DNA of 64,000 nt from Bacillus sp. FJAT-27916 (GCF_001183965.1 NZ_LFZV01000001.1:2586296-2650295), one strand, 5' to 3'. Positions 19,501-30,072 are shown, counted from the stretch's first letter. Notes: generated from the sequence alone by a model not told the origin. A program made the numbers and translations.

Positions 19501-20889
19501 GTTGGCAAATGACTCAAAACGGTCAATGATTTCTCCGTTTTTCATCTTAACAGCAGCAAGCTCAATGATTGTGTCATAAATGGCCGATAAACCTGTCGTT
19601 TCAACGTCAAAAACGACATAGGTGCTGTCCTCTAATACGAGATCCTGCGGGTTATAGGCAATCGGCACACCATCATCAATCAAGTTAACCTCAACCCCGT
19701 ACAGAATCTTGATTCCGTTCTTCTTACCGGCTGAATAAGCCTCAGGGAAGGACTGAGCAACGGCATGATCGGTGACGGCAACCGCCGGATGACCCCATTT
19801 CGCTGCCTGTGCAACAAGGGCTGAGACAGGAGTAACGGCATCCATTTGACTCATCGGTGTATGAAGGTGAAGCTCAACACGCTTTTCTCCCTCAGGTGCT
19901 TGGTCAACACGCTGTTTGCCGGCGATTTCATTAATATCATTGGCAATCATGACTAAGTCACGAACGAAGGTGTCATTTTGCACACTTCCTTGCACCCTCA
20001 TCCACATGCCTTTTTTCACGCGTGCCAATTGAACAGCATCCTCTTTATCACGAGAGAACACCTTTACAAGGATACTGTTTGTATAATCGGTAATCTTGAA
20101 GGTAAGCAGTGTCCGTCCGCTCTTTAATTCACGAGTCTCTGCATCAAATACATATCCTTCAATGGCAATGCGGCGTTCTTCCTCCACAATCTCATCGATT
20201 GCCTTGAAATCCGCATCAGGCTTAATCTTATACCCAATGACAAGCGGTCCATCATCAATTGGGGCATCATCCTTCGATTCAGCCGCTTTTCGCATCTCTT
20301 GAACGGCCTGCATTGCTTTCGCTTCGTCCTCTTCTTGCTTTTTCTTCCTGAAGATTTCCATCTCATCACTGAAAATGGAGGAATCAACAACCGCATCCAG
20401 CTGAAGGGGCGGGAAGCCGAAGCCTTGATACACATCTGATATCAATCCGGCATACTTTCTTTTCAGCTGTCCTGCCTCTGCTTCATTCCTTGCCTTAATA
20501 ATGATTTTATTCCCCTCAACCGAAGGACTTTGGCCATGAAGAAGCTCTAGGATTGCAGGTGAGATGCCATCTATTTCTCCTATACAATTCTTCCAATATT
20601 CTATAATTAATTCCTTTGACGGCAAGGGATTTCTTACCGTTACAGAATACCCTACAGAAGCGATTGGTGAGAAGGATTGAATCAATTGTGTCGTAAAGCG
20701 TGTCCATACGCTGCAAGGAATGATTTGGTCAAAGCTGAAGAAGAAATGCCATTTGCGGGCAACCTTTTCTATGACCACTCTCTCAATTTCTGCGTTATGA
20801 AAATGCTGTACGACGGCATCTTCAGTCAGCTGAAGCTGTTGAAGAAGCGTTCTGAATTTATCTTGTTTCATGCGAGAATTCTCTTCCAT
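16570..20889 (-). CDS. polC: DNA polymerase III alpha subunit, PolC type (Gram-positive)
   Basis: Replicative polymerase of low-GC Gram-positives with built-in proofreading. The 1439 residues contain an N-terminal domain, an OB fold (about 240-330), and a PHP domain ([17 protein letters not shown]) split by a DEDD 3'-5' exonuclease domain ([20 protein letters not shown] near residue 415). The polymerase core follows, with a zinc-binding CPKCKQ...CPDC pair and the catalytic segment [16 protein letters not shown], and then the C-terminal HhH region ([20 protein letters not shown]). I chose ATG 20889, eight bases after GGGAGAG, over an in-frame TTG at 20904. The length is close to the 1437 residues I recall for B. 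subtilis. Confidence 0.98.
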   Translation of the reverse strand: MEENSRMKQDKFRTLLQQLQLTEDAVVQHFHNAEIERVVIEKVARKWHFFFSFDQIIPCSVWTRFTTQLIQSFSPIASVGYSVTVRNPLPSKELIIEYWKNCIGEIDGISPAILELLHGQSPSVEGNKIIIKARNEAEAGQLKRKYAGLISDVYQGFGFPPLQLDAVVDSSIFSDEMEIFRKKKQEEDEAKAMQAVQEMRKAAESKDDAPIDDGPLVIGYKIKPDADFKAIDEIVEEERRIAIEGYVFDAETRELKSGRTLLTFKITDYTNSILVKVFSRDKEDAVQLARVKKGMWMRVQGSVQNDTFVRDLVMIANDINEIAGKQRVDQAPEGEKRVELHLHTPMSQMDAVTPVSALVAQAAKWGHPAVAVTDHAVAQSFPEAYSAGKKNGIKILYGVEVNLIDDGVPIAYNPQDLVLEDSTYVVFDVETTGLSAIYDTIIELAAVKMKNGEIIDRFESFANPHHKLSSTTINLTGITDDLVENAPEVDEVLTKFKDWAGDSIFVAHNASFDMGFLNMGYKKLNFGKAENPVIDTLELARFLYPDMKNHRLNNLAKKFDVELVQHHRAIYDAETTGHLLMKMLKDANEKGIVNHNQLNDNMGKGKAFQRARPYHCTLLAQTQEGLKNLFKLVSIAHLNYFYRVPRLPRSILTKYREGILVGSGCDRGEVFENMMQKSFEEAEEAAEFYDYLEVHPKEVYAPLIEMELVRNDKALESIIANIVKIGERQNKPVVATGNVHYLNPNDKIYRKILINSQGGANPLNRHSLPDVHFRTTDEMLRAFSFLGEEKAKEIVVSNTHKVADMIEEIKPIKDDLYTPKIEGADEEIRSMSYGRARMIYGENLPEIVEARLEKELKSIIGHGFAVIYLISHKLVKKSLDDGYLVGSRGSVGSSFVATMTEITEVNPLPPHYVCPKCKQSEFFNDGSVGSGFDLPDKECPDCHVPYIKDGHDIPFETFLGFKGDKVPDIDLNFSGEYQPQAHNYTKVLFGEDYVYRAGTIGTVAEKTAYGYVRGYANDNNLHLRSAETDRLVSGCTGVKRTTGQHPGGIIVVPDYMDIYDFTPIQYPADDSDSEWRTTHFDFHSIHDNILKLDILGHDDPTVIRMLQDLSGIDPKTIPTDDPEVMKIFSSPEVLGVTEEQINCKTGTLGVPEFGTRFVRQMLEDTKPTTFAELVQISGLSHGTDVWLGNAQELIQENICNLSEVIGCRDDIMVYLIYQGLEPSLAFKIMESVRKGKGLTEDMEEEMLKNKVPAWYIGSCKKIKYMFPKAHAAAYVLMAVRIAYFKVHHPLLYYAAYFTVRAEDFDIDAMVKGSQMIRSRIDEINQKGLDASTKEKNLMTVLEIALEMCERGFSFQKVDLYRSSATEFIIDGNTLIPPFNSIPGLGTNAAYNIVKARETGEFLSKEDLQQRGKVSKTILEYLDNHGCLENMPDQNQLSLF

Positions 20890-21010
20890 ATCAATCTCTC
20901 CCAAAAGTCATTCTCATACTCGTCTAGTCATTATAACATAAGTCTGTTTTCGATAATGCCTGTCCTTTAAAGATTCAATCTTCCATACAGTTCGATTTAT
21001 CCCGCACTAA

Positions 21011-21355
21011 ACGGGCTTGAAGAACTCCCGCTGATGGAAGTTTCACTTTATCCCGCACTAACGGACAGTAATCCCTCCTCCTATTAACCATAAGGAAATC
21101 AAGAAGCATATAGGGCGGGCTTCAACTGTCCGTAAGTGCCCGATTGGTTCTACTAACCACCTGCGGGCTTGAAGATGCCCGCTGATGGAAGTTTCACTTT
21201 ATCCCGCACTAACGGACAGTATATCCCCTTCCTATAAACCCATAAGGAAATCAAGAAGCATATAGGGCGGGCTTCAACTGTCCGTAAGTGCCCGATTGGT
21301 TCTACTAACCACCTGCGGGCTTGAAGATGCCCGCTGATGGAAGTTTCACTTTATC
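21011..21355. repeat. Tandem repeat of about 152 bp with internal hairpins between polC and proS
   Basis: The 545-base spacer between polC and proS holds about 2.2 copies of a unit of 151-152 bp. A 115-base block is identical at 21089-21203 and 21241-21355. A diverged partial copy starts near 21011. Inside each unit GCGGGC and GCCCGC (21163-21168, 21177-21182) pair perfectly, CACTAACGGACAGT (21056-21069) pairs with ACTGTCCGTAAGTG (21125-21138) with one mismatch, and GGTT/AACC forms a small third hairpin. No reading frame of note crosses it. It looks like an intergenic palindromic repeat element that has duplicated in tandem. The remaining bases of the spacer (20890-21010) hold nothing I can name. 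Confidence 0.85.
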
Positions 21356-21389
21356 GCCATTATCGGCAACAGCCTGAAAAGAAAGAATA

Positions 21390-21417
21390 GGCTCTCCCTG
21401 ACCTGCCAGGGAGAGCC
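21390..21417 (-). terminator. Intrinsic terminator of proS
   Basis: A perfect 11-base stem GGCTCTCCCTG/CAGGGAGAGCC with a six-base loop, 17 bases after the proS stop. Only TATTCTTTC follows, so the U-tract is imperfect. Confidence 0.7.
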
Positions 21418-21434
21418 ATCATTATCGCTTTTTA

Positions 21435-23138
21435 TCAGCCGATTAAGGTCTTAAGACGCTCAAGTAATTCACCTGCAGGAATCTCAAAGCTTTCGCCATT
21501 TTTTCTAAGCTTCACTTCGACAATGCCTTCAGATGCCTTCTTGCCGACTGTCACACGAACCGGCAATCCAATTAGGTCAGAATCAGCGAATTTAACACCC
21601 GCTCTCTCTGGGCGGTCATCAATGAGCACATCATAACCCGCTCTAGAGAGCTGTTCATATAAGTCTTCACCTAATTGCTTTTGTGCTTCATCCTTCATAT
21701 TCACCGGAATCAGGTGAACTTGATATGGAGCAATATTTACCGGCCAGATTAAGCCTTTATCATCATTGAATTGTTCTGCAATGGCAGAAACGGTACGGGA
21801 TACACCAATTCCATAGCAGCCCATGATCATTGGCTTTTGACGTCCATTTTCATCAAGAATCATCCCGTTCATGGATTCACTATAACGGGTGCCAAGCTTG
21901 AAGACATGTCCAACCTCAATCCCTTTTGCGAATTGAATGGTTCCTTGTCCATCTGGAGAAGGGTCGCCCTCTTGAATGAAGCGCAAGTCTTCATATTGTA
22001 CGGATGGGAAATCGCGGTCCGGATTGACGTTCACATAATGGAATCCATCTTCATTGGCGCCGGATACGGCATTTTCCATCATTTCAACAGCTGCATCTGC
22101 CACGACCTTCACATCGCTTGTCTTCATGTGGACAGGCCCGAGTGATCCGAAGCTGACTCCAAGGATTTCTTTCGTTTCTTCCGGTGTTGCCGGTTCAACG
22201 ATTGCCGCATTGAACATATTTTTGAGCTTAATATCATTCAATTCATGATCGCCTCTGACCAATACAACAACAAATTGGTCATCAACCTTCCAGAGCAATG
22301 TTTTGATGCATTTCTCAGCCGGTACATTTAAGAAGCTGGACACTTCTTCAATCGTTTTTTGATCTGGCGTTTCGATTTTTTCTAATTCCTTTGCTGCTTC
22401 CCCAGTTTTAACGGCTGTATTGACAACAGGCGCCATTTCGATGTTGGCAGCGAAAGTCGATGTATCTGAATACGCGATTGTATCCTCACCGATTTCTGAG
22501 AGAACCATGAACTCATGCGTATCTTTACCGCCCATTGCTCCAGAATCGGCAATGACAGCACGGAAATTCAAACCGCAGCGACTGAAGATATTGGAGTATG
22601 CCGTAAATAAGCGGTCATAAACCTCATCTAGGCTTTCTTGGCTTGAGTGGAAGGAATAAGCGTCCTTCATAATGAATTCTCTGCCGCGAAGCAACCCGAA
22701 ACGAGGACGTTTTTCATCGCGGAATTTCGTTTGAATCTGATAAAGTGTTAATGGTAATTTCTTGTAGGATTTAACCTCATCGCGAAGAAGGCTTGTAATG
22801 ACCTCCTCATGTGTCGGCCCAAGAGCAAACTCACGATTATGGCGGTCATGCATGCGCATAAGCTCCGGTCCGTAGGAATTCCATCTGCCGGATTCCTGCC
22901 ACAGCTCAGCCTGCTGCAAGGTCGGCATTAATAATTCTACCGCTCCTGCTCGCTCCATCTCTTCACGGATGATTTTTTCTACATTTTGAATTACCTTTAA
23001 TCCAAGCGGAAGGTAGCTATAAATTCCGCTGGCTGTTTGACGCATAAATCCAGCACGAAGTAAAAGCTGATGGCTTTTTACTTCAGCATCAGACGGCACC
23101 TCTCTCAAAGTAGGGATAATCGTCATACTTTGTCTCAT
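21435..23138 (-). CDS. proS: Prolyl-tRNA synthetase
   Basis: Class II aminoacyl-tRNA synthetase charging tRNA-Pro. The 567 residues carry motif 1 around [20 protein letters not shown], motif 2 with [20 protein letters not shown] and motif 3 with [17 protein letters not shown]. The editing (YbaK-like) domain is inserted between motifs 2 and 3 (about residues 225-400, with [20 protein letters not shown]), and the C-terminal anticodon-binding domain follows. This is the bacterial ProS type with editing insertion. The ATG at 23138 fits AAAGGTGAA and the family start MRQSM; a GTG/ATG pair further upstream at 23144 is less likely. It lies between rseP and polC as in B. subtilis. Confidence 0.98.
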   Translation of the reverse strand: MRQSMTIIPTLREVPSDAEVKSHQLLLRAGFMRQTASGIYSYLPLGLKVIQNVEKIIREEMERAGAVELLMPTLQQAELWQESGRWNSYGPELMRMHDRHNREFALGPTHEEVITSLLRDEVKSYKKLPLTLYQIQTKFRDEKRPRFGLLRGREFIMKDAYSFHSSQESLDEVYDRLFTAYSNIFSRCGLNFRAVIADSGAMGGKDTHEFMVLSEIGEDTIAYSDTSTFAANIEMAPVVNTAVKTGEAAKELEKIETPDQKTIEEVSSFLNVPAEKCIKTLLWKVDDQFVVVLVRGDHELNDIKLKNMFNAAIVEPATPEETKEILGVSFGSLGPVHMKTSDVKVVADAAVEMMENAVSGANEDGFHYVNVNPDRDFPSVQYEDLRFIQEGDPSPDGQGTIQFAKGIEVGHVFKLGTRYSESMNGMILDENGRQKPMIMGCYGIGVSRTVSAIAEQFNDDKGLIWPVNIAPYQVHLIPVNMKDEAQKQLGEDLYEQLSRAGYDVLIDDRPERAGVKFADSDLIGLPVRVTVGKKASEGIVEVKLRKNGESFEIPAGELLERLKTLIG

Positions 23139-23185
23139 TATCATTTCACCTTTCTATCAATCACAATTGGGCTTCATACATAGAT

Positions 23186-23212
23186 GATAGGGGCTTTTAC
23201 GCAGCCCCTATC
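23186..23212 (-). other. Hairpin between rseP and proS
   Basis: GATAGGGGCT and AGCCCCTATC flank a short loop in the 142-base gap. No T-run follows on the minus strand (CATCTATG comes next). It may be an RNA-processing or stability element rather than a terminator. Confidence 0.5.
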
Positions 23213-23280
23213 AAGATTTGTTTATTAAGAAGCTCTGAAGGAATCCAGCCTGCCTGCTGTTCCTCCGTCACATTTCTCTT

Positions 23281-24540
23281 TTAAAAGAAGAAGCGCTGTA
23301 TATCATTCCATGTTACCACAATCATCAAGAGCATCAAGAGGGCAAATCCAATAAAATGGACAATTCCTTCCTTCTGCTTATCGATTGGCTTTCCTCGAAC
23401 AGCTTCGATGGCAATGAACAGCAATCGCCCTCCATCAAGAGCCGGAAGCGGGAGCAGGTTCATAATCCCTAGATTAATGCTCAATACACCTGCCCATTTC
23501 AATAAATAAATCGTACCTGATTTAGCCACTTCCTCGGTTGATACATAAATACCAACAGGACCGGATAATTGATCAATATCAAAACCGCCTGTTACTAAGT
23601 CTCCAAGTATAATGAAGATCTGTTTCGTCCACAAATACGTTTCCGTAAACCCGTGGCCCACCGCTTTCACAAATGATTTTTCGGTTGGGGCATATACCCC
23701 GATAATGCCGCGTTTACCGGCTGCATCCTCCACTAATTTAGGAGTGACGGTCAATTCCTCTGTTGCCCCATCACGTTCAACAATGAAATCTAATTCATTA
23801 TTGGCGTTTTTCTGGATTGTTTTTTGGATTTCTTCCCAAGATCCCATCTCATCTCCATTAATGGACTTGACGACATCTCCTTCTTTCAATCCTGAGGTGA
23901 TGGCTGGACCATCCTCTGTCAATTTACCTAAAACAGGATCATTGACGACAACGCCTTGAATCATCCCGATAATCATGAAAATGACAGCAGCTAACACAAA
24001 ATTCATCATCGGACCCGCAAATATGGCCAATGCCCGCTGTCCGACTGTCTTAGAAGAGAACTGCCTGTCATAAGGGGCTATTTGCAGCTCCAGTCCATCC
24101 TCTACGATAATGGCCTTCGGATGAACCTTAAAGGTCTTAAGGGAGTCTTCCTCCCCTTCTTCATAACCGCGAATAATCAATTGATGATCAAGGTCCGCCT
24201 CTTCTACTTCAATCATTCTCGCCTCAGGATACTTATCCTTATTAGTGACAATGATCTTATCGACTTCATCCTTTTCATTGCATAAAATACCTATGCGATG
24301 TCCAGGCTTCAATTCAATCGCTTCAGCATCCTCTCCTGCCATCCGGACATAACCCCCGAGAGGAAGGAGACGAATGGTATAGACGGTTTCATTCTTTGTA
24401 ATCGTAAATATTTTCGGACCAAAACCAATGGCAAATTCACGGCAAAGAATTCCTGCCCTCTTGGCAAAGATTAAATGGCCCAATTCATGGAAAAACACCA
24501 ATCCGCCAAATATGAGGATAAACGCTATTATTGTTTGCAC
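23281..24540 (-). CDS. rseP: Site-2 intramembrane zinc metalloprotease RseP/RasP
   Basis: Intramembrane protease that cleaves anti-sigma factor remnants and signal peptides; in B. subtilis RasP (YluC) acts on RsiW and FtsL. The 419 residues begin with a transmembrane segment containing the zinc motif HELGH (residues 18-22). A PDZ domain lies around 200-275 (GPAITSGLKEGDVVKSINGD), and the third metal ligand is in NLLPLPALDGGRLLF near residue 360. Several hydrophobic helices are evident at both ends. The start is GTG at 24540. It is preceded by dxr, 16 bases away, within the uppS-cdsA-dxr-rseP operon. Confidence 0.96.
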   Translation of the reverse strand: MQTIIAFILIFGGLVFFHELGHLIFAKRAGILCREFAIGFGPKIFTITKNETVYTIRLLPLGGYVRMAGEDAEAIELKPGHRIGILCNEKDEVDKIIVTNKDKYPEARMIEVEEADLDHQLIIRGYEEGEEDSLKTFKVHPKAIIVEDGLELQIAPYDRQFSSKTVGQRALAIFAGPMMNFVLAAVIFMIIGMIQGVVVNDPVLGKLTEDGPAITSGLKEGDVVKSINGDEMGSWEEIQKTIQKNANNELDFIVERDGATEELTVTPKLVEDAAGKRGIIGVYAPTEKSFVKAVGHGFTETYLWTKQIFIILGDLVTGGFDIDQLSGPVGIYVSTEEVAKSGTIYLLKWAGVLSINLGIMNLLPLPALDGGRLLFIAIEAVRGKPIDKQKEGIVHFIGFALLMLLMIVVTWNDIQRFFF

Positions 24541-24556
24541 TTAATCGACCATCCTT

Positions 24557-25699
24557 TTAATATAGTGACTCGATATACGTTCTAGTGTCTTGATCGACCT
24601 CTTGAATGGTTTCAAGTCCTGGGTTTTCTATTAGCTTATGTCGCTTCATCGCTTGCTCAATCAGACTTTCAATCGTCAAGAAAGGAATCTTTCCTCCTAA
24701 GAATAGGCCAACTGCTGCTTCATTTGCAGCATTTAAAACCGTTGGCATCGTACCGCCTGCTTTGCCAGCTTCATAAGCGTATTGTAAACAAGGAAAGCGG
24801 TCAAAGTCCATCTTTTTGAAATGCAAGGCTGCTGCATCAGCCAGATTAAGCCTTTTTGCCGAAACAAGCGGCAGTCGGTCCGGATAGGTGAGTGCATATT
24901 GAATCGGCACTCTCATATCAGGTGTTCCCAGTTGAGCAATAACACTTGAATCATGGAATTCTACCATGGAATGAATGATGCTTTCCTGATGAAGCAGCAC
25001 ATCAATTTGCTCATATGGCAGATTAAATAGCCAATGGGCTTCAATAACCTCAAGCCCTTTATTCATCATGGTAGCTGAATCAATGGTAATCTTTGCGCCC
25101 ATTGACCAGTTCGGATGGTTAAGTGCGTCCCGAACGGTTACATTCGTCAGCTCATCGCGTGTCTTATCCCGGAAGCTTCCGCCAGAGGCCGTGATAATCA
25201 ATCGTTCGATATTTTTGCTTTTCTCCCCTTGCAGCGCTTGGAAAATAGCCGAGTGCTCACTATCTACTGGAAGAATGGGTGTCCCATACTTTTCTGATGC
25301 CGCCATAACGATATGGCCGGCTGTGACGAGAGTTTCCTTGTTTGCAAGGGCAATCGTCTTGCCGGCTTCCATTGCTTTCATCGTAGGAATTAATCCAATG
25401 CTGCCCATGACAGCATTTACGACCACATCGCCTTTATGGTACACAGCTGTCTCAATCAGCCCTTCATCTCCATGCATGATGATCACATTCTGAAACTCAC
25501 TCTTTAAACGGTCAGCATCCTCTTTGTTGAGAACGGAAACCAATTCAGGTTTGAACTCTCTTACAATTGCCCGAATACCATCAATATTCCGCCCTCCTGA
25601 TACAGCCGTTAGTTTAAATTCTTCAGGGTGATTTCGAATGATATCGATTGTCTGCATGCCAATCGAACCTGTTGCGCCTAGCAAATTGATGTTCTTCAA
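24557..25699 (-). CDS. dxr: 1-deoxy-D-xylulose 5-phosphate reductoisomerase
   Basis: Second enzyme of the non-mevalonate isoprenoid pathway, making 2-C-methyl-D-erythritol 4-phosphate. The 380 residues start with the NADPH-binding motif [18 protein letters not shown]. They contain [29 protein letters not shown] (metal and substrate binding) and [18 protein letters not shown], then [12 protein letters not shown]. The likely start codon is TTG at 25699, with GAGAGG upstream. Its product feeds UppS, encoded upstream in the same operon. Confidence 0.97.
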   Translation of the reverse strand: MKNINLLGATGSIGMQTIDIIRNHPEEFKLTAVSGGRNIDGIRAIVREFKPELVSVLNKEDADRLKSEFQNVIIMHGDEGLIETAVYHKGDVVVNAVMGSIGLIPTMKAMEAGKTIALANKETLVTAGHIVMAASEKYGTPILPVDSEHSAIFQALQGEKSKNIERLIITASGGSFRDKTRDELTNVTVRDALNHPNWSMGAKITIDSATMMNKGLEVIEAHWLFNLPYEQIDVLLHQESIIHSMVEFHDSSVIAQLGTPDMRVPIQYALTYPDRLPLVSAKRLNLADAAALHFKKMDFDRFPCLQYAYEAGKAGGTMPTVLNAANEAAVGLFLGGKIPFLTIESLIEQAMKRHKLIENPGLETIQEVDQDTRTYIESLY

Positions 25700-25735
25700 A
25701 ACTAATCCTCTCCCAGCATGTCTCCTATAATATCG

Positions 25736-26527
25736 TTAAAAGATGAAGAAGTGCAGGATTGGCAGGACAAACAGCAAGCTGTCAAACCTGTCCAATATTC
25801 CGCCATGACCCGGCAATATATTGCCGGCATCCTTCACACCATAATGTCTTTTATAAGCAGATTGCACAAGGTCGCCTAATTGGCCGAAAACGGCAATCAA
25901 GAGCGCGACAATAATCATCTTACCTATATTGTAATCCAATACATTGAAGAAATAGAACAAAATCGATGCAATTATCGCACATGTAATTCCGCCAAAGAAC
26001 CCTTCAACCGTTTTGTTCGGGCTAATCTCAGGCCAAAGCTTCCTTTTTCCAAGTGAACGGCCGACGAAATAAGCACCTGAATCCGTTACCCAGATTGTGA
26101 CGAGTACAAATAAGATTGTCGCAAGTCCTGCTTCTCCTGCTCTCGTATGGTAGAAATAATAAAAGGAAATTCCTATGTATAGTACTGACAGCAGTAAAAA
26201 TGCCGCATCATCATATGTGAAAGCATTTTTGGAGATAACCGTGACAATTAGCAGCAAGAATGCGCCAATAATGAATAAATCCATTTTGTCATATTGAATC
26301 ATCGAAAAGAACGAATCAAACTCATCCGGAATGAGCAATACCCATAGCATCAGGAATGACAACAGGGTAGATATCGTCATCAACGGGAGCTTCTTCATCT
26401 TAATCAGTTCATAAAGCGCAATGGTAGCCATCGCGTAAATTAAGAACAGAAAAGGCAGATTTCCATAGATTAAGATTGGCAAAAACAAGGCCATTGCAAT
26501 GACTGCCGTAATAATTCTTTGTTTCAT
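25736..26527 (-). CDS. cdsA: Phosphatidate cytidylyltransferase (CDP-diglyceride synthase)
   Basis: Integral membrane enzyme making CDP-diacylglycerol from phosphatidate and CTP for phospholipid synthesis. The 263 residues consist of seven or eight hydrophobic helices. The family signature is in the last third: VTDSGAYFVGRSLGKRKLWP, SPNKTVEGFFGG and FGQLGDLVQSAYKRHYGVKD, followed by LPGHGGILDRFDSL. It lies 23 bases after uppS and 36 before dxr. Confidence 0.96.
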   Translation of the reverse strand: MKQRIITAVIAMALFLPILIYGNLPFLFLIYAMATIALYELIKMKKLPLMTISTLLSFLMLWVLLIPDEFDSFFSMIQYDKMDLFIIGAFLLLIVTVISKNAFTYDDAAFLLLSVLYIGISFYYFYHTRAGEAGLATILFVLVTIWVTDSGAYFVGRSLGKRKLWPEISPNKTVEGFFGGITCAIIASILFYFFNVLDYNIGKMIIVALLIAVFGQLGDLVQSAYKRHYGVKDAGNILPGHGGILDRFDSLLFVLPILHFFIF

Positions 26528-26550
26528 GTCTTATATCCTCACCTTCAACA

Positions 26551-27324
26551 TTAGACTCCGCCAAACCTTCTTGAACGTCCTTGAAATACTTCCAAAGCAT
26601 CAATGAAATGATCAGCATCAAAATCCGGCCATAGTACGTCCGTGAAATAAAATTCTGTATATGCGAGCTGCCAGAGCATGAAATTGCTCAACCGAATCTC
26701 TCCGCTTGTACGGATTAAAAGATCAGGATCCTTCATGCCGCTCGTCATTAAGTAGCTTGAAAAACGGTCCTCAGATAGATCTTCAGCTGTAAGCTTCCCA
26801 TCTTCTATATCCTTGGCAGCCTGCTTAATTCCTTCAAGAATTTCAGCACGGCTTCCGTAGTTCAGGGCAAAATTCAGCACAAGCCCATCATTATCCTTCG
26901 TCTTTTCAAGCGCTGTCGAAACCGCCTTAACCGTATGCAAAGGCAGCCGTTTTTGGTCGCCCATTATTTGGACCCTTACATTCTCCTCAATCAGCTCTGG
27001 CAGAAAGGTCCCGAGAAACTCTTCAGGCAGCCGAAGTAAATAATCGACTTCATCCTTTGGTCGTTTCCAGTTCTCTGTGGAAAAAGCATATACGGTCAAT
27101 ACTTTTACACCCAGCTCATTAGCTAGCTTGGTTGTCCTTCTAACCGTCTTCATTCCTTCATGGTGGCCGGCAATTCGTGGTAATGCACGTTTTTTAGCCC
27201 ATCTTCCATTCCCGTCCATGATGATGGCAATATGCTCCGGTACCTCTCCTTGCTTAACGCGTTCCATTCGTTCATTTATGGTCAGCTGGTCTTCTTTCTT
27301 TTTTTCTTTCTTCCATCGAAACAT
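26551..27324 (-). CDS. uppS: Undecaprenyl diphosphate synthase (isoprenyl transferase)
   Basis: Cis-prenyltransferase extending farnesyl diphosphate to undecaprenyl diphosphate, the lipid carrier of cell-wall synthesis. The 257 residues show the catalytic aspartate Asp37 in IAIIMDGNGRWAKKR, then GHHEGMKTVRR, TVYAFSTENWKRP, and the C-terminal DLLIRTSGEIRLSNFMLWQL and ADHFIDALEVFQGRSRRFGG. GGTGGAGGAAAAAAC precedes the ATG. It heads the uppS-cdsA-dxr-rseP group after the frr terminator. Confidence 0.97.
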   Translation of the reverse strand: MFRWKKEKKKEDQLTINERMERVKQGEVPEHIAIIMDGNGRWAKKRALPRIAGHHEGMKTVRRTTKLANELGVKVLTVYAFSTENWKRPKDEVDYLLRLPEEFLGTFLPELIEENVRVQIMGDQKRLPLHTVKAVSTALEKTKDNDGLVLNFALNYGSRAEILEGIKQAAKDIEDGKLTAEDLSEDRFSSYLMTSGMKDPDLLIRTSGEIRLSNFMLWQLAYTEFYFTDVLWPDFDADHFIDALEVFQGRSRRFGGV

Positions 27325-27390
27325 GTTTTTTCCTCCACCAGGTTCACCGTGCGAACCTGTTTATGTGTATGTATTTCATAAACCATTACA

Positions 27391-27419
27391 ATCATACCAT
27401 AATTATATATCATGAACAT
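27391..27419 (-). promoter_or_regulatory. Possible extended -10 promoter of uppS operon
   Basis: TGGTATGAT (the -10 TATGAT at 27396-27391, with TG one base before) lies 67 bases upstream of the uppS start. The -35 region is poor (TGTTCA-like), as often seen with extended -10 promoters. It lies downstream of the frr terminator. Confidence 0.35.
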
Positions 27420-27537
27420 TGTGCATATAAAAAGATTGTATAACCGTTACTTACATACAGGTCTATCTACATTATAGGCTAAAGCCCCAAATCTACTCTG
27501 TATATGAGAAATTTTGTCCTGCAAGGACAATTTGATA

Positions 27538-27568
27538 TGAAAAAGCCCCTTTTCTAAAAAAAGGGGCT
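27538..27568 (-). terminator. Intrinsic terminator of pyrH-frr
   Basis: Stem AGCCCCTTTT/AAAAGGGGCT with a five-base loop, continuing into TTTTTCATATC on the minus strand, 18 bases beyond the frr stop. Confidence 0.9.
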
Positions 27569-27586
27569 CTCACTGATTTAGATCAA

Positions 27587-28144
27587 TCAGACTTCCATAA
27601 TTTCCTTTTCTTTATCTTTAGCCATTTGATCGATTTTTGCGATATGCTCATCTGTCATTTTTTGAACATCGTCAGAATAGCCGCGGTGAGCATCTTCTGT
27701 GATTTCGCCATTTTTCTCGAGCTTCTTCAAATCGTCATTTCCATCACGGCGAACATTACGGATAGCAACCTTTGCTTCTTCCGCTTCTTTCTTCACTTGT
27801 TTAACAAGATCGCGGCGGCGTTCTTCAGTTAAAGCTGGTACACTCAAACGAATGATGGACCCATCATTGACAGGGTTCAGCCCTAAATCTGATTTAAGAA
27901 TGGCTTTCTCGATATCACCAAGGATGGATTTATCATAAGGCTGAATCACAAGCATACGAGCTTCTGGTACGCTAATAGAAGCCATTTGGTTAATCGGTGT
28001 TGGAGCACCATAATAATCAACCGTTAATCGGTCCAGCAATGATGCGCTGGCACGACCGGCACGAATAGAAGCCAGCTCACGTGAAAATGCTTGAATGCAT
28101 TTGTCCATTTTTTCCTTTGTATTAGAAATAACTTGCTTTGCCAT
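27587..28144 (-). CDS. frr: Ribosome recycling factor
   Basis: Splits post-termination ribosomes together with EF-G. The 185-residue protein matches RRF throughout: [40 protein letters not shown], then [20 protein letters not shown]-type sequence (here [20 protein letters not shown]) and a helical C-terminus. The ATG overlaps the pyrH stop by one base (TAATG), so the pair is translationally coupled. Confidence 0.98.
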   Translation of the reverse strand: MAKQVISNTKEKMDKCIQAFSRELASIRAGRASASLLDRLTVDYYGAPTPINQMASISVPEARMLVIQPYDKSILGDIEKAILKSDLGLNPVNDGSIIRLSVPALTEERRRDLVKQVKKEAEEAKVAIRNVRRDGNDDLKKLEKNGEITEDAHRGYSDDVQKMTDEHIAKIDQMAKDKEKEIMEV

Positions 28145-28869
28145 TATTTATTCCCCCTAACAACAGTCCCGATAGTTTCGCCAAGTACGGCGCGCTTAAT
28201 ATTTCCTTCTTCCATAATTGAGAAGACGATTAGTGGAATATCGTTATCCATGCAAAGTGATGACGCAGTTGAATCCATGACCGCCAAACCATCCTTGATT
28301 AAATCAAGATAAGATAATTGGTCAAACTTCACAGCATTGCTGTCTTTTACCGGATCAGCGCTGTATACGCCGTCAACATTGTTTTTGCCCATAAGGATAA
28401 CATCTGCTTCGATTTCAGCAGCTCGTAAAGCTGCTGTTGTATCAGTGGAGAAATAAGGGTTGCCTGTACCTGCTGCAAAAATAACAACACGGCTCTTTTC
28501 TAGATGACGAATGGCTCTGCGTCTAATATAAGGCTCTGCAACCTGACGCATTTCAATGGATGTTTGCACACGTGTTCCAATGCCCTGCTGTTCTAGGCTG
28601 TCTTGTAGAGCAAGGGAATTCATGACAGTCGCAAGCATACCCATGTAATCCGCAGTTGCACGGTCCATGCCCAGCTCGCTTCCCGTCTTCCCTCTCCAAA
28701 TATTGCCCCCGCCAACGACAACGGCTACTTCTACGCCCAATTCAGCTACTTCCTTTACCTGTTTCGCAATGGAAGAGATGATAACCGGGTCAATCCCGAA
28801 GCCCTGCTGCCCTGCGAGAGCCTCTCCACTTAACTTTAATACAACTCTTTTATACTTTACGCTGCTCAT
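28144..28869 (-). CDS. pyrH: Uridylate kinase
   Basis: Hexameric UMP kinase, making UDP from UMP and ATP. The 241 residues start [20 protein letters not shown]. They have [14 protein letters not shown], the [20 protein letters not shown] segment and [19 protein letters not shown], typical of bacterial PyrH. I placed the start at 28869 because GGAGG lies seven bases before it; the longer frame adds 11 residues without a ribosome-binding site. It lies between tsf and frr, the common bacterial order. Confidence 0.98.
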   Translation of the reverse strand: MSSVKYKRVVLKLSGEALAGQQGFGIDPVIISSIAKQVKEVAELGVEVAVVVGGGNIWRGKTGSELGMDRATADYMGMLATVMNSLALQDSLEQQGIGTRVQTSIEMRQVAEPYIRRRAIRHLEKSRVVIFAAGTGNPYFSTDTTAALRAAEIEADVILMGKNNVDGVYSADPVKDSNAVKFDQLSYLDLIKDGLAVMDSTASSLCMDNDIPLIVFSIMEEGNIKRAVLGETIGTVVRGNK

Positions 28870-28901
28870 ATAAACCTCCACCAATGTTAAAGTAGGAACC
28901 A

Positions 28902-28907
28902 ATTATA
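28902..28907 (-). promoter_or_regulatory. Possible -10 element of pyrH
   Basis: A perfect TATAAT hexamer stands 33 bases before the pyrH start, after the tsf terminator. No convincing -35 box is found at the right distance (TTGAGA upstream is too far). Confidence 0.3.
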
Positions 28908-29001
28908 TCGTCCATAATTATTTTCCCATACATCTCAATTCTTGTGCAAAAAATCTTCCTGGAAAGAATACTTTCCGTTTGCTTAAAGAAGAATTCTTGA
29001 A

Positions 29002-29030
29002 AAATAGGGAACACAATGTGTTCCCTATTT
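29002..29030 (-). terminator. Intrinsic terminator of tsf
   Basis: A perfect 13-base palindromic stem, AAATAGGGAACAC and its complement, with a three-base loop and TTTTTC after it on the minus strand, 30 bases past the tsf stop. Confidence 0.85.
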
Positions 29031-29060
29031 CATCTTCTTGCTGTATCTGCTTTAGATTAA

Positions 29061-29945
29061 TTAGTCTTTTTTAACTTGGCTCATTACTTCTTCAGCGAAG
29101 TTATCTTGTTTCTTCTCGATACCTTCCCCAACTTCGTAACGAACGAATTCTACGATTGTAGCACCGTTAGCTTGTACATATTGACCAACTTTTTGATCAG
29201 GGTTTTTAACGAATGTTTGATCCAATACGCAGATCTCTTCGAAGTATTTGCCAAGGCGTCCTTCAACCATTTTCGCAACGATTTTTTCAGGTTTGCCTTC
29301 GTTTAACGCTTGTTGAGTCAATACTTGACGCTCATGTTCTACTTCTTCAGCAGTTACTTGGTCGCGAGAAACGTATTTAGGGTTTAGAGCAGCGATGTGC
29401 ATAGATACATCTTTCGCTACAGCTTCATCAGCAGAACCTTCGATGATTGTCAATACGCTGATACGTCCGCCTTGGTGAATGTAAGCACCGAATGCGCCGT
29501 TTTCAGGTTTTGTTTTGATTTCGAAGCGGCGAAGTGTGATACGCTCTCCGATTTTAGCGATTGCAGCATTGATGTGATCTTGAACAGTCGCACCATTTTC
29601 CATTGTTTGTGTAAGAGCTTCTTCAACAGATGCTGGTTTGCTTGCTAATAGGTGAGCAGCCAATTCTTTTACAAGAGTTTGGAACGCATCGTTTTTAGCA
29701 ACGAAGTCAGTTTCAGCGTTTACTTCAAGGATAACAGCTTGTTCGCCGTCTACAACGATAGAAGTTAAGCCTTCTGCAGCGATACGATCGCCTTTTTTAG
29801 CAGCTTTTGCGATACCTTTTTCACGAAGGTAGTCGATTGCTTTATCCATATCTCCGTTTGTTTCTTGAAGAGCTTTTTTGCAGTCCATCATACCTGCACC
29901 AGTTTTTTCGCGTAATTCTTTAACCAGTTGAGCTGTAATAGCCAT
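29061..29945 (-). CDS. tsf: Elongation factor Ts
   Basis: Guanine-nucleotide exchange factor for EF-Tu. The 294 residues begin [20 protein letters not shown] with the [23 protein letters not shown]-like domain. The core contains [16 protein letters not shown], the family hallmark, and the C-terminal part has [35 protein letters not shown] precedes the start. It follows rpsB after a terminator-like hairpin, so tsf is probably reached by read-through. Confidence 0.98.
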   Translation of the reverse strand: MAITAQLVKELREKTGAGMMDCKKALQETNGDMDKAIDYLREKGIAKAAKKGDRIAAEGLTSIVVDGEQAVILEVNAETDFVAKNDAFQTLVKELAAHLLASKPASVEEALTQTMENGATVQDHINAAIAKIGERITLRRFEIKTKPENGAFGAYIHQGGRISVLTIIEGSADEAVAKDVSMHIAALNPKYVSRDQVTAEEVEHERQVLTQQALNEGKPEKIVAKMVEGRLGKYFEEICVLDQTFVKNPDQKVGQYVQANGATIVEFVRYEVGEGIEKKQDNFAEEVMSQVKKD

Positions 29946-30022
29946 TTGGTCTTCCTCCTTTAATTGTCCATAAAATCAGTATGTAGCAGTATAAGTTGAC
30001 GTATACACTGCTTCTTTATTTC

Positions 30023-30063
30023 AAAAAAAGGTGATAAAAGGCACCATCCTCTTATCACCTTTA
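30023..30063 (-). terminator. Terminator or attenuator between rpsB and tsf
   Basis: AAAGGTGATAA and TTATCACCTTT flank a 14-base loop and run into TTTTG on the minus strand. It starts ten bases after the rpsB stop. Partial termination here would set the S2 to EF-Ts ratio. Confidence 0.75.
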
Positions 30064-30072
30064 AAAAATCAA

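Noticed and set aside
21011-21355. CRISPR array
   Set aside because: The repeated unit is about 152 bp with only two and a bit copies and no short repeats with unique spacers between them; no cas genes are near.
23139-23280. T-box riboswitch before proS
   Set aside because: The gap is short, has one simple hairpin without a T-run, and I find no T-box consensus sequence or specifier-loop arrangement.
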